Numbered from the stretch's first letter, positions 28,960-37,001 are shown. The stretch is DNA of 64,000 bases from Streptomyces showdoensis (GCF_039535475.1 NZ_BAAAXG010000026.1:1674001-1738000); one strand, 5' to 3'. Numbers and translations are program-made. Notes: generated by a model from the letters alone, not told the origin.

Positions 28960-29862
28960 TCACCCTTCGGCTTGCCGGTAAACGATGGTGGTGCTGCCCA
29001 CGACGATCCGCGAGCCGTCGCGGAGCGTAGCGCGGGTGGTGTGCTGCCCGTCCACCACGATGCCGTTGGTGGACCCGAGATCCTGGATCGTCGAGGGCGT
29101 TCCGGTCCGGATCTCGCAGTGCCGGCGGGAGACGCCGGGATCGTCGATCCTCACGTCCGCGTCGGTGCTGCGGCCGAGGACCAGAGTCGGGCGGGAAATC
29201 TGATGACGGGTGCCGTTGATCTCGATCCAGCGGCGCACCTGGCCGCCCGCACCCGCCGCGCCGGACGCGGCGGCCGGGCCGCCGGGGCGGGCCGTGGCCG
29301 GAGCCGTCGGACGGTGCCCGGGCATGGCCGGGGCACCCGGCGGCGGAGCCGCGGGCATCGGCGGGGCACCGGCCGGCCCGCCGGCGGGCGGGTAGCCGTA
29401 GCCCCCGCGGGCCGGCTGCTGCTGGTGACCCTGCGGCGCCTGCGGGAAGCCCCCGCCGGCGTTCTGCGGCGGCTGCTGCTGTGACGAACTCGACGCGAGC
29501 GTACGGCTGCGCACCCGGTACAGACCGGTGTCGAGGTCCTCGGCCTTCTCCAGGTGGACCTTGATCGGCCCCATGAAGGTGTACCGCTGCTGCTTGGCGT
29601 AGTCCCGGACCAGACCGGCGAGCTCGTCGCCGAGCTGACCCGAGTAGGGGCTGAGGCGCTCGTAGTCCGGCGCGCTCAGCTCCACGATGAAGTCGTTGGG
29701 GACGACGGTCCGCTCGCGGTTCCAGATCGTCGCGTTGTTGTCGCACTCGCGCTGGAGCGCGCCGGCGATCTCGACGGGCTGGACCTCGGACTTGAAGACC
29801 TTGGCGAAGGTGCCGTTGACCAGACCTTCGAGTCGCTGCTCGAACCTCTTCAGGACTCCCAT
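28960..29862 (-). CDS. DUF3662/FHA-domain protein (FhaA-like)
   Basis: A 300-residue cytoplasmic protein with an N-terminal DUF3662 domain (MGVLKRFEQRLEGLVNGTFAKVFKSEVQPVEIAGAL), a Pro/Gly/Gln linker (about 125-200) and a C-terminal FHA domain (GRSTDADVRIDDPGVSRRHCEI .. STNGIVVDG). In mycobacteria FhaA binds the phosphorylated pseudokinase MviN and restrains peptidoglycan synthesis. GGAGGAGG lies before the ATG. It is the first gene of the minus-strand wall-signalling operon. Confidence 0.9.
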   Translation of the reverse strand: MGVLKRFEQRLEGLVNGTFAKVFKSEVQPVEIAGALQRECDNNATIWNRERTVVPNDFIVELSAPDYERLSPYSGQLGDELAGLVRDYAKQQRYTFMGPIKVHLEKAEDLDTGLYRVRSRTLASSSSQQQPPQNAGGGFPQAPQGHQQQPARGGYGYPPAGGPAGAPPMPAAPPPGAPAMPGHRPTAPATARPGGPAAASGAAGAGGQVRRWIEINGTRHQISRPTLVLGRSTDADVRIDDPGVSRRHCEIRTGTPSTIQDLGSTNGIVVDGQHTTRATLRDGSRIVVGSTTIVYRQAEG

Positions 29863-30170
29863 GGGGCACCTCCTCCGTCGTTGTCGTCCTGGTACTGCTT
29901 ACTGATCGTATCCACGCGTCGGGAAATCGGCTGGTTCCCCTTCTCTGCCCTGTGGACGAGTGTCACCTCTCACAGACCTTCCGCAGACCTTTCGCAGACT
30001 TTCGGCGGACCTTCCCCACGGATCGTAGAGGCGGCCTGTGGACAGTGTCCCGCACGCGGCCTCGGAGCAGGAGGGCCCCTTGCGTCACTCGTCCCCCTCG
30101 CGGCCCTCGCGGCCGTCCCCGCACTCCGCTTCCTCCCGTCCGCCTCACAGCTGCCCGCCTCTCCTCGCCT

Positions 30171-30215
30171 CTCCGCTGCCCGCCTCTCCGCTGCCCGCCT
30201 CTCCGCTGCCCGCCT
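30171..30215 (+). repeat. 15-bp tandem repeat (3 perfect units)
   Basis: CTCCGCTGCCCGCCT is repeated three times in the non-coding gap, inside a longer pyrimidine-rich strand (about 30075-30320). Confidence 0.9.
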
Positions 30216-30340
30216 CGCCCGTCCCGTCCGTGTCTCCTCGTCTCGCCCCGGCCTCCCCGGCTCTGCCGGCTCGCCCTTCCCTCTTCCTTCCCTCTCCCTC
30301 CCCTCTCCTCGTCATCCCAGGCGGGGGCGAAACAACGGAT

Positions 30341-30370
30341 GTGAATCCACCGCCGCCGACGTGCTAATCT
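30341..30370 (+). promoter_or_regulatory. Promoter of tRNA-Leu
   Basis: TAATCT (30365-30370), 56 bp before the tRNA, sits in the same CTAATCTTCAG block as the tRNA-Ile promoter. The -35 is poor (GTGAAT at 30341-30346, 18-bp spacer). Confidence 0.5.
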
Positions 30371-30426
30371 TCAGATGTCGCCAGGCGGACGGGCCAAAAA
30401 GCCAAGAAGCTCGGAGATCACCCAAT

Positions 30427-30513
30427 GCGCGGGTGGCGGAATAGGCAGACGCGCTGGATTCAGGTTCCAGTGCCCGAAAGGGCGTGGGGGTTCAACTCCC
30501 CCCTCGCGCACCA
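30427..30513 (+). tRNA. tRNA-Leu (anticodon CAG)
   Basis: A class II tRNA of 87 nt including an encoded CCA (30511-30513). Acceptor GCGCGGG (30427-30433) pairs with CTCGCGC, discriminator A at 30510. Anticodon loop TTCAGGT has CAG at 30461-30463. The long variable arm TGCCCGAAAGGGCGT and T-loop GTTCAACTC are clear. It reads the common CTG codon and is not the bldA tRNA. Confidence 0.96.
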
Positions 30514-30515
30514 GA

Positions 30516-30553
30516 CGGAAGCCCCGTAGATCGAAAGATCTACGGGGCTTCCG
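30516..30553 (+). terminator. Terminator of tRNA-Leu
   Basis: CGGAAGCCCCGTAGATC (30516-30532) and GATCTACGGGGCTTCCG (30537-30553) form a perfect 17-bp stem capped by a GAAA tetraloop, two bases after CCA. Confidence 0.88.
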
Positions 30554-30703
30554 CGTTGTGTACGGCGGTGAGGCCGGCGGCTGCCCCGGCCGGTCGCGAC
30601 CGCCGCTGCGACGTCCGTCGGTGCGGGACGTCACGAAACCGCTGCGACGTTCGTCGGTGCGAGGCGCGACGAAAGAGGACGGCGGACCGGCCGCGGCGCC
30701 GCC

Positions 30704-30715
30704 TATCGTGCGGGC
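30704..30715 (+). promoter_or_regulatory. Leaderless-type promoter of the histidine kinase gene
   Basis: TATCGT (30704-30709) is six bases before the GTG at 30716 and no ribosome-binding site is present. Confidence 0.5.
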
Positions 30716-32599
30716 GTGGAAGCTCCTACGAAGATCAGGTCATGGCCCGGCGCCGCCTGGCAGTGGTTCGTGGTGCCCGGCCAGTGGTCGCGCCGCAGGA
30801 CCGCGGGCGAGGTGGTCCTCGCCCTCGTCATGGCGCTGCTGGCCGCCGGCGCCGAGGACGTGTTCCGCGCCGGCGAGGGCTGGGCCCTCGCGGGCGTCGC
30901 CCTGGGCTCCGCGGTCCTGTCGCTGCTGCGCCGCAGGCTGCCCGCGACCGTGCTCGTCGTCACGTCGTTCCTCGCGCCCTTCATACCGGGCTTCCTGGCG
31001 CTCCTGATCCTCATCGGCTGGTCCGCGGGACGCTACATCGCGGGCGCCGGGCGGGCCCTCGCCGCGTTCACCGCCGCGTACGTGCTGAACCTCCTGGGCA
31101 CGGTGATCGAGGCCTGGGACCAGCGCATGATCCTCACCCTCGCCTTCATCACCACCCTGTACTTCCTGGCCACCACGCTCGCGCCCGGCCTCGCCCACCG
31201 CTACTGGACCCAGCGCCGGACCCTGCTGCACGCCCTTCAGCAGCGCAACGCCCAGCTGATCAGGGAGCGGGTGATGATCGCCGGGCAGGCGAGGCTGCGC
31301 GAGCGGCAGCGGATCGCGCAGGACATGCACGACAGCCTCGGCCACCAACTGGCGCTGATATCGGTGCACACGGGCGCCCTGGAGGTCGACCCGAACCTGA
31401 CCGACCGGCAGCGCGAGGCCGTCGGCGTGCTGCGGAACGCGTCGGTGGACGCCATGCACGAGCTGCGCGAGGTCGTCGGCATCCTGCGGGACGGGGTGGA
31501 GGCGCCCGACGAGACGGGGGGCGTACCGGTGGTGCGGCCCGGGGACGAGACGGGGAAGGCGGCCCGGGGGACCGCCGGCATCGAGGGGCTGGTGGCCGCC
31601 GCCCGGTCCACCGGGACCACGATCGAGCTCGCCCGTCACGGCGACGCGCGGCCGCTCGCGCCGGCGGTCGACCACGCCGCGTACCGGATCGTCCAGGAGG
31701 GCCTGACGAACGCCTACAAGTACGCGCCCGGTGCAGCCATCGCGGTCGAAGTGCGCTACGAGCCGGACGCGTTCGTCGTCGAGGTCTTCAACGAGCCGGC
31801 GGCGGCCGAGCCCACCGGCGTCGTCAGCGGCGGACAGGGCCTCACCGGACTGCACGAGCGGGCCCGGCTGGTCGGCGGCATCGTGCACGCGGGCCCGGCG
31901 GACGGCGGGGGCTTCCGGGTCGCGGGCGTCCTGCCGTACGGGGCGGTGGAGGCCGCTCCGTACGTCGAGCCGGACCTGGTGACGGCCGGCCTCGAACTGG
32001 GCGTCACGCCCGCGGGCTCCGCGCCCGGTTCCCCGCCCGGCACCCCGAACGGTCCGCACGGTGCCGCCCCCGGTTCTCCCGTCGATCCTTTCGTCGATGC
32101 GGCCGACGACTTCCGACAGCAGTCGCGGTGGCCCCGCTCGCGGGACGGTGGTCGGGCCGTGGTCGGAAGGCCCGACTGGACGGTGACCGAACGGGAGTGG
32201 GCGATGGCGATGCGCGCGGGCAGGGGCAGGAGCACGGGCGGCGGGATAGCGATCGGGTGCGGGATCGCCTTCGCGGCCCTCGTGCTGCTGCTGGTGGCGG
32301 GCGGCTTCGGCATCTACTTCCTGATGGGGTCGATGCAGGACGGGATGATCGGCCCGGGCGAGTACGACGCCGTGAAGGTCGGCCAGAGCGAGAAGGAGGT
32401 GCGCGAGCGGCTTCCTTCGGGTGACACCATCGCCACCACCGGCCTGCACGGAAAGGGCCCCAAGGAGCCCGAGGGTTCCAGCTGCCTGGTGCTGATGAGC
32501 TCGGAGACGGGCGAGAGCATGGAGAGCGAGCCCGTTTTCCGGTTCTGCTTCAAGGACGGCAAGCTGATCGAGAAGAAGTCGTACGAGGTCGTGCGCTAG
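30716..32599 (+). CDS. Sensor histidine kinase with unusual C-terminal membrane/lipoprotein-like domain
   Basis: A 627-residue NarL-type sensor kinase. Residues 30-160 hold four or five membrane helices. The HisKA_3 dimerisation domain (about 180-250) has phospho-acceptor His205 in QDMHDSLGHQ, and an HATPase domain spans about 310-410 with GQGLTGLHERARLVGG. After a Pro-rich linker there is an extra membrane helix (about 512-534, IAIGCGIAFAALVLLLVAGGFGIYFLMG) and an 80-residue tail (KVGQSEKEVRERLPSGDT.. ) that resembles BamE/SmpA-type domains. The response regulator gene follows after 82 bp. Signal unknown. Confidence 0.85.
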   Translation: MEAPTKIRSWPGAAWQWFVVPGQWSRRRTAGEVVLALVMALLAAGAEDVFRAGEGWALAGVALGSAVLSLLRRRLPATVLVVTSFLAPFIPGFLALLILIGWSAGRYIAGAGRALAAFTAAYVLNLLGTVIEAWDQRMILTLAFITTLYFLATTLAPGLAHRYWTQRRTLLHALQQRNAQLIRERVMIAGQARLRERQRIAQDMHDSLGHQLALISVHTGALEVDPNLTDRQREAVGVLRNASVDAMHELREVVGILRDGVEAPDETGGVPVVRPGDETGKAARGTAGIEGLVAAARSTGTTIELARHGDARPLAPAVDHAAYRIVQEGLTNAYKYAPGAAIAVEVRYEPDAFVVEVFNEPAAAEPTGVVSGGQGLTGLHERARLVGGIVHAGPADGGGFRVAGVLPYGAVEAAPYVEPDLVTAGLELGVTPAGSAPGSPPGTPNGPHGAAPGSPVDPFVDAADDFRQQSRWPRSRDGGRAVVGRPDWTVTEREWAMAMRAGRGRSTGGGIAIGCGIAFAALVLLLVAGGFGIYFLMGSMQDGMIGPGEYDAVKVGQSEKEVRERLPSGDTIATTGLHGKGPKEPEGSSCLVLMSSETGESMESEPVFRFCFKDGKLIEKKSYEVVR

Positions 32600-32681
32600 C
32601 GCGGGGCCACGTGCCGGCGCCGGTGCGGGCGTCGGCGGGGCGCGGGCGGGAGCCCGGGTCCGTATCGTTCGCCGTTGGGGA

Positions 32682-33356
32682 GTGGCTGTGGCTGTGGCAG
32701 GGCGCCGGCACATCAGGGTCGTGATCGCCGATGACGAACCCTTGATCAGGGCAGGGATCAGGATGATCCTCACCTCGGACCCGGAGATCGAGGTCGTCGC
32801 GGAGGCGGCGAACGGCCGGGAGGCGGTCGACCTGGCCCGCGCCCACGCCGCCGACGTCCTGCTGCTCGACATCCAGATGCCCGTGCTCGACGGGCTCTCC
32901 GCCCTGCCGGAGCTGCGCCGGGCGGCCCCGTCGACGCGGGTGATCGTGCTGACGACCTTCGGCGAGCGGGAGAACGTGCTGCGGGCGCTGGAGCACGGCG
33001 GTGCCGGGTTCCTGCTCAAGGACACCGCACCGGCCGAACTCATCCGCGCCGTACGGGCAGCGGCCGCGGGCGACGCGTATCTCTCCCCCGCCGCCACCCG
33101 GCACGTGGTCGAGCAGCTGGCCTCCGGCCGGGAGGCGGCCCGGGCGCAGGAGGCGCGGACCCGGCTGACGGCGCTCAGCGAGCGGGAGCGCGAGGTGCTG
33201 GCCCTGCTCGGCGAGGGGCTGTCCAACGCGGACGCCGGGCGGCGCCTGCACATGAGCGAGGCGACGGTGAAGACCTATGTGAGCCGCATCCTCGCCAAAC
33301 TGGGCTGCGAGAACCGGGTCCAGGCGGCCCTGCTGGCGCGGGACGCCCGCCTCTGA
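32682..33356 (+). CDS. NarL/FixJ-family response regulator
   Basis: A 224-residue regulator. The receiver domain has acidic pocket DDE (17-19), phospho-acceptor Asp63 (LLLDIQMP), Thr in VLTTF and Lys in LLKD. A LuxR-type HTH ends the protein (LTALSEREREVLALLGEGLSNADAGRRLHMSEATVKTYVSRILAKLG). It is the partner of the upstream kinase. Three GTG codons (32682, 32688, 32694) could start it; GGGGAG best fits 32688. TATCGT at 32663-32668 may be its own -10 box. Confidence 0.9.
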   Translation: MAVAVAGRRHIRVVIADDEPLIRAGIRMILTSDPEIEVVAEAANGREAVDLARAHAADVLLLDIQMPVLDGLSALPELRRAAPSTRVIVLTTFGERENVLRALEHGGAGFLLKDTAPAELIRAVRAAAAGDAYLSPAATRHVVEQLASGREAARAQEARTRLTALSEREREVLALLGEGLSNADAGRRLHMSEATVKTYVSRILAKLGCENRVQAALLARDARL

Positions 33357-33382
33357 CGCGTCCGCTCCGACGCGGCGCCCCC

Positions 33383-33462
33383 GGACACGGTCGGATCTGG
33401 ACGCGGTCGGATGTGGACGCGGTCGGGTCTGGACGCGGTCGGGTCTGGACGCGGTCGGGTCC
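33383..33462 (+). repeat. 16-bp tandem repeat (5 units)
   Basis: GGACGCGGTCGGGTCT and close variants repeat five times between two convergent genes (regulator and MarR). It is non-coding. Confidence 0.9.
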
Positions 33463-33501
33463 GACGTATCCGCTCCGACGCGTCCGCTCGACCCGGCCGG
33501 C

Positions 33502-33957
33502 TCAGCCCGTGGTGCCGGGGAGACCGGTGCCGCCCGCCGCGTTGTAGCGGAGCAGATAGGCGGCGAAGCGGGCGAGGTCGTCGGGCGACCAGTCCTTGAG
33601 GCGTTCCTCGTAGGCGGCTTGGCGGCTGGCCTGGGTGGAGGCGAGGAGCCGGGTGCCCCGCTCGGTGGGGTGCAGCACCTGGACCCGGTGGTCGTCCGGG
33701 TCGGGCCGCCGCTCGACCAGCCCGAGCTTCTCCAGGCCGCCGACCTGGCGGCTCACGGTCGACTTGTCCAGGAGGTAGTGCGCGGCCAGGTCCGTGGCCC
33801 GGCAGCCCTGCTGGTCGTCGATGTGGGCGAGGAGCGTGTAGGAGACCAGCGGCAGCTCCGGATGGAGCCGGGCCGCCGCGGCCCGCGCCCGGCGGGCGAA
33901 GGCGGTCAGCTCCCGCTCGATGGTGTCGAGGGATGTCTCCCGCGCGCCGTCGCTCAT
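33502..33957 (-). CDS. MarR-family transcriptional regulator
   Basis: A 151-residue protein with a winged helix (LVSYTLLAHIDDQQGCRATDLAAHYLLDKSTVSRQVGGLEKLGLVERRPDPDDHRV), the typical MarR DNA-reading and wing segments. The ATG at 33957 has AAGGAG eight bases upstream. It is divergent from the membrane protein gene at 34071, and a palindrome in the shared promoter is its likely operator. MarR proteins usually repress and are released by small ligands. Confidence 0.88.
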   Translation of the reverse strand: MSDGARETSLDTIERELTAFARRARAAAARLHPELPLVSYTLLAHIDDQQGCRATDLAAHYLLDKSTVSRQVGGLEKLGLVERRPDPDDHRVQVLHPTERGTRLLASTQASRQAAYEERLKDWSPDDLARFAAYLLRYNAAGGTGLPGTTG

Positions 33958-34018
33958 GGTGCGCTCCTTGTCACCAGGGATCCGGTGGCCGGGCGCGGTG
34001 GTCCGCTCCGAGCCTTCG

Positions 34019-34033
34019 GTTGTATAGTACAAC
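34019..34033. promoter_or_regulatory. Likely MarR operator over a divergent promoter
   Basis: GTTGTA-TAG-TACAAC is a perfect 6-3-6 inverted repeat; a further half site GTTGTA lies at 34043-34048. A -10-like TATAGT (34023-34028) is inside the palindrome, so binding would block polymerase. Confidence 0.65.
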
Positions 34034-34070
34034 GGTTATTTAGTTGTAAAAGCCAACCATGGAGGTTCCG

Positions 34071-35258
34071 GTGTCCGCAGGACCGACCACCAAGGGAGCG
34101 TTGCGCCACGTCCTCGGGCATCTGCTCACCCCCCTGCTGATGTGCGTCGGCATGGGCCTCGCCTACCTGGGCGCCTTCCACGCCCCCGCACCCCACGACC
34201 TGCGCGTCGACATCGTCGGCTCCGGTCCGCACGCCCAGGTCCTCGCTCAGACCCTCCAGGACAAGACCGCCGGCGCCCTCGACGTCCGCACCGTCCCCGA
34301 TCGCGCCACCGCCACCGCGCACCTGCGCGACCGGTCCAGCTTCGGCGCGTACCTGCCCGGCGGCGGACAGGCGGCCAGCGGGGCTACGGGCGCCCGTCAC
34401 GTGGCCGACGGGACGACGGGCGGCGGGCCGGCTGCCGACGCCTCCCCGGGGCCCGAACTCCTCGTGGCCTCCGCCTCCTCCGACACCAGCGCCATGGCCG
34501 CCGAGAAGGTCTTCACCAAGGTCGCCGCCACCCAGGGCGAACCCCTGAAGGTCACCGACGTCGCCCCCGTCTCCCCCGGCGACCCCACCGGACAGGGAGT
34601 CTTCTTCCTCCTCGTCGCCCTCAGCATCGGCTCGTACGCCTCCGTCGCCGTCATCGGCGGCGCCGGAGCCGTACTCCCCATGCGGATCAGGGCCCTGCTC
34701 GCCGCGGGGACGTCCCTCGTCGTCAGCCTCATCGGCGCCGTCTTCGCCGGACCGCTCTTCCACCTCGTCGACCGCGGACTCGGCGGAGTCTGGGCCCTCG
34801 CCTGGCTGTACTGTGCCGGCATCCTCCTGGTCGGCGTCGGACTGCACACCTACCTCAAGCGCTGGACCACCCTCGGCGTGATGGTCCTGTTCGTGATGCT
34901 CAACTTCACCAGCTCCGGCGGCATCTACCGCCCCGAGCTCCAGCCCGGCTTCTTCGGCTCGCTGCACGCGTTCTGGAACGGCGCGGGCTTCGTCGAGGGC
35001 GTCCGCGGCCACGTCTACTTCGACGGGCAGGGACTCGGCCGGAACGTCCTCGTGCTCGCCCTGTGGTTCCTCGCCGGGGCGGTGCTCACCGTCGCCGCGG
35101 GGAGGACCGAGGGGAGGCGCGCGGCGGCCGCGGCGCCGGTGGCGTCGAGGGCGTCGGCGGTGTCGGCGGCCGGTGCCCGGGGACGGTCCGAGCAGGGCGC
35201 CAAGGCGCAGATCGAGGAGGACATCGAGGAGGAGATCGAGGAGGCCGTCGGGGTCTGA
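34071..35258 (+). CDS. YhgE/ABC-2-like multispan membrane protein
   Basis: A 395-residue protein with one N-terminal helix (about 14-35), an extracytoplasmic domain of about 140 residues (LRVDIVGSGPHAQVLAQTLQDKTAGALDVRTVPDRATA..), then about five helices (FFLLVALSIGSYASVAVIG onwards) and an acidic tail (IEEDIEEEIEEAVGV). The layout is that of YhgE/Pip or ABC-2-type permeases; no ATPase partner is nearby. GTG at 34071 was chosen because GGAGG lies five bases upstream; the ATG at 34059 lacks one. It is probably controlled by the divergent MarR regulator. Confidence 0.78.
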   Translation: MSAGPTTKGALRHVLGHLLTPLLMCVGMGLAYLGAFHAPAPHDLRVDIVGSGPHAQVLAQTLQDKTAGALDVRTVPDRATATAHLRDRSSFGAYLPGGGQAASGATGARHVADGTTGGGPAADASPGPELLVASASSDTSAMAAEKVFTKVAATQGEPLKVTDVAPVSPGDPTGQGVFFLLVALSIGSYASVAVIGGAGAVLPMRIRALLAAGTSLVVSLIGAVFAGPLFHLVDRGLGGVWALAWLYCAGILLVGVGLHTYLKRWTTLGVMVLFVMLNFTSSGGIYRPELQPGFFGSLHAFWNGAGFVEGVRGHVYFDGQGLGRNVLVLALWFLAGAVLTVAAGRTEGRRAAAAAPVASRASAVSAAGARGRSEQGAKAQIEEDIEEEIEEAVGV

Positions 35259-35295
35259 CCGGCCCCGGAGCAGTCCGACCCCGGGTGGGGAAGAG

Positions 35296-35318
35296 TTGTC
35301 CACAGGTCGTTGTCCACA
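35296..35318 (+). promoter_or_regulatory. Two direct DnaA boxes upstream of the DUF2252 gene
   Basis: TTGTCCACA occurs at 35296-35304 and 35310-35318, same strand, 14 bp apart start to start. This is the high-affinity Streptomyces form. The intergenic region is 153 bp long. Confidence 0.7.
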
Positions 35319-35411
35319 GGGGAAGACGGCCTGACGGCCCCGGCGGTACCGTCATGCCCAGTCGACGAAGTTGATGTTGGCAGGCAGGCGAGAGTCGGGG
35401 GAGGCCGTCCC

Positions 35412-36899
35412 ATGGACGAGATCAGGACAGCGGTTCCGGGACAGCGTGAGCACACGACCCACGGAAGCGGGCGCATCCCGCACGTGGCCGGGTTCGCACG
35501 GCGCGCGGCGGGCGGGACCGAGCCGTCGGCCGAGGCCGCCGGCTCCGCCTCCGCCTCGGCGAAGGAGCGCGGCAAGGAGCTGCGGCGCAGCGTCCCCCGG
35601 TCCTCGCATGGCACGCTCGTCCTCGCCCCCGGGCGGCCCGACGCCGTGTCCGCCGTGGAGGAGTCCAGCCGGGGCCGGGTCGCCGCCCTCGCACCGATAC
35701 GGGTCGGCAGGATGGCGGCGAGCCCCTTCGCGTTCCTGCGCGGTTCCGCCGGGCTCATGGCCCACGACCTCGTCGGCTCACCCGTCACCGGCATCACCGC
35801 CCAGATATGCGGCGACGCGCACGCCGCCAACTTCGGCCTCTACGGGGACGCCCGAGGCCGGCTCGTCATCGACCTCAACGACTTCGACGAGACCGTCGTG
35901 GGCCCCTGGGAGTGGGACCTCAAGCGGCTCGCCACCTCCCTCGTGCTGGCCGGGCGCGAGGTGGGCGCCGACGAGGAGATGTGCCGGGCCGCCGCCTTCG
36001 ACACCGTCGGCGCCTACCGCCGCACCATGCGGCTGCTCGCCCGGCTCCCCGCACTCGACGCCTGGAACGCCATCGCGGACGAGGAGCTCGTCTCCCACAC
36101 CGACGCCCGCGACCTCATAGGCACCCTGGAACGGGTCTCGGCGAAGGCCCGCAACAACACCAGCGCGCGGTTCGCGGCCCGCTCCACCGAGGCCGTCACC
36201 GACGAGGAGGGCGGCGGCAGACGCTTCGTCGACGCGCCGCCCGTACTGCGCCGGGTGCCCGACGAGGAGGCGGCGGCCGTGGCCGCCGCGCTCGGCGAGT
36301 ACCTGGAGACCGTGTCCGAGGACCGGCTGCCGCTCCTCGCCCGGTACGCGGTGCACGACGTGGCCTTCCGCGTGGTCGGCACCGGCAGCGTCGGCACCCG
36401 CTCCTACGTGGTGCTGCTCCTCGACCACCGGGGCGAGCCGCTGGTCCTCCAGGTCAAGGAGGCCCGCCCCTCGGCGTTGCTGCCCTACCTTCCGGCGGCC
36501 GGCTTCGCGGTCCCGGACGCGGGGCACGAGGGACGGCGCGTGGTGCTCGGGCAGAAGCGGATGCAGGTCGTCAGCGACATCCTGCTCGGCTGGACGACCG
36601 TCGAGGGGCGGCCGTACCAGGTGCGCCAGTTCCGCAACCGCAAGGGCAGCGTGGACCCGGCCGCCCTGACCGCCGAGCAGGTCGACGACTACGGCCGCAT
36701 GACCGGCGCCCTGCTGGCCCGGGCCCACGCCCACAGCGCGGACCCGCGGCTGATCGCCAGCTACTGCGGCAAGAACGAGGAGCTCGACGAGGCCGTGGCG
36801 GCCTTCGCCGTCGCCTACGCGGACCGCACCACCGCGGACCACGAGGACCTGCTGTCGGCGATCCGAACGGGCCGCATAACGGCGGAGCTGGGCGTCTGA
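35412..36899 (+). CDS. DUF2252 family protein
   Basis: A 495-residue protein with DUF2252 motifs: CGDAHAANFGLYGD and LVIDLNDFDETVVGPWEWDLKRL, which resemble the HGDxHxxN and metal-binding Asp of aminoglycoside-phosphotransferase-like kinases, plus KEARPS and QKRMQVVSD. A phosphotransfer role is suggested by fold similarity only. The ATG at 35412 follows GGGGGAGG. The first 60 residues are low-complexity. It is alone, downstream of two DnaA boxes. Confidence 0.85.
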   Translation: MDEIRTAVPGQREHTTHGSGRIPHVAGFARRAAGGTEPSAEAAGSASASAKERGKELRRSVPRSSHGTLVLAPGRPDAVSAVEESSRGRVAALAPIRVGRMAASPFAFLRGSAGLMAHDLVGSPVTGITAQICGDAHAANFGLYGDARGRLVIDLNDFDETVVGPWEWDLKRLATSLVLAGREVGADEEMCRAAAFDTVGAYRRTMRLLARLPALDAWNAIADEELVSHTDARDLIGTLERVSAKARNNTSARFAARSTEAVTDEEGGGRRFVDAPPVLRRVPDEEAAAVAAALGEYLETVSEDRLPLLARYAVHDVAFRVVGTGSVGTRSYVVLLLDHRGEPLVLQVKEARPSALLPYLPAAGFAVPDAGHEGRRVVLGQKRMQVVSDILLGWTTVEGRPYQVRQFRNRKGSVDPAALTAEQVDDYGRMTGALLARAHAHSADPRLIASYCGKNEELDEAVAAFAVAYADRTTADHEDLLSAIRTGRITAELGV

Positions 36900-36916
36900 C
36901 GTCCGGACCGTCTTCA

Positions 36917-36990
36917 TAGGGGGCGGGGCGGGGGGGAGAGAGCGGGAGGGGAGGGGGAGGGGGAGGGAGGGGGGAGCCCCCCCGGAGGGA
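36917..36990 (+). repeat. G-rich tract with quadruplex potential
   Basis: About 75 bp that are almost only G with A (runs GGGGCGGGGCGGGGGGG, then GGGAGGGG and GGGGGAGGGGG units), ending with a small GGGGGG..CCCCCC fold. It lies between the DUF2252 and J-domain genes. Confidence 0.8.
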
Positions 36991-37001
36991 CCGTAGGCTG
37001 G

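Larger units (their letters stand above)
29863..30426. other. 564-bp gene-free region between fhaA and tRNA-Leu
   Basis: No convincing gene is present. On the minus strand TACGAT (29905-29910) may be the fhaA -10 box. Two relaxed DnaA boxes lie near 29950 (CCTGTGGACGAG) and 30036 (CCTGTGGACAGT). Between them, about 29970-30016, CAGACCTTTCG-like 11-bp units repeat. Further right is a pyrimidine-rich stretch on the plus strand with three perfect 15-bp repeats, and then the tRNA-Leu promoter. Confidence 0.6.
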
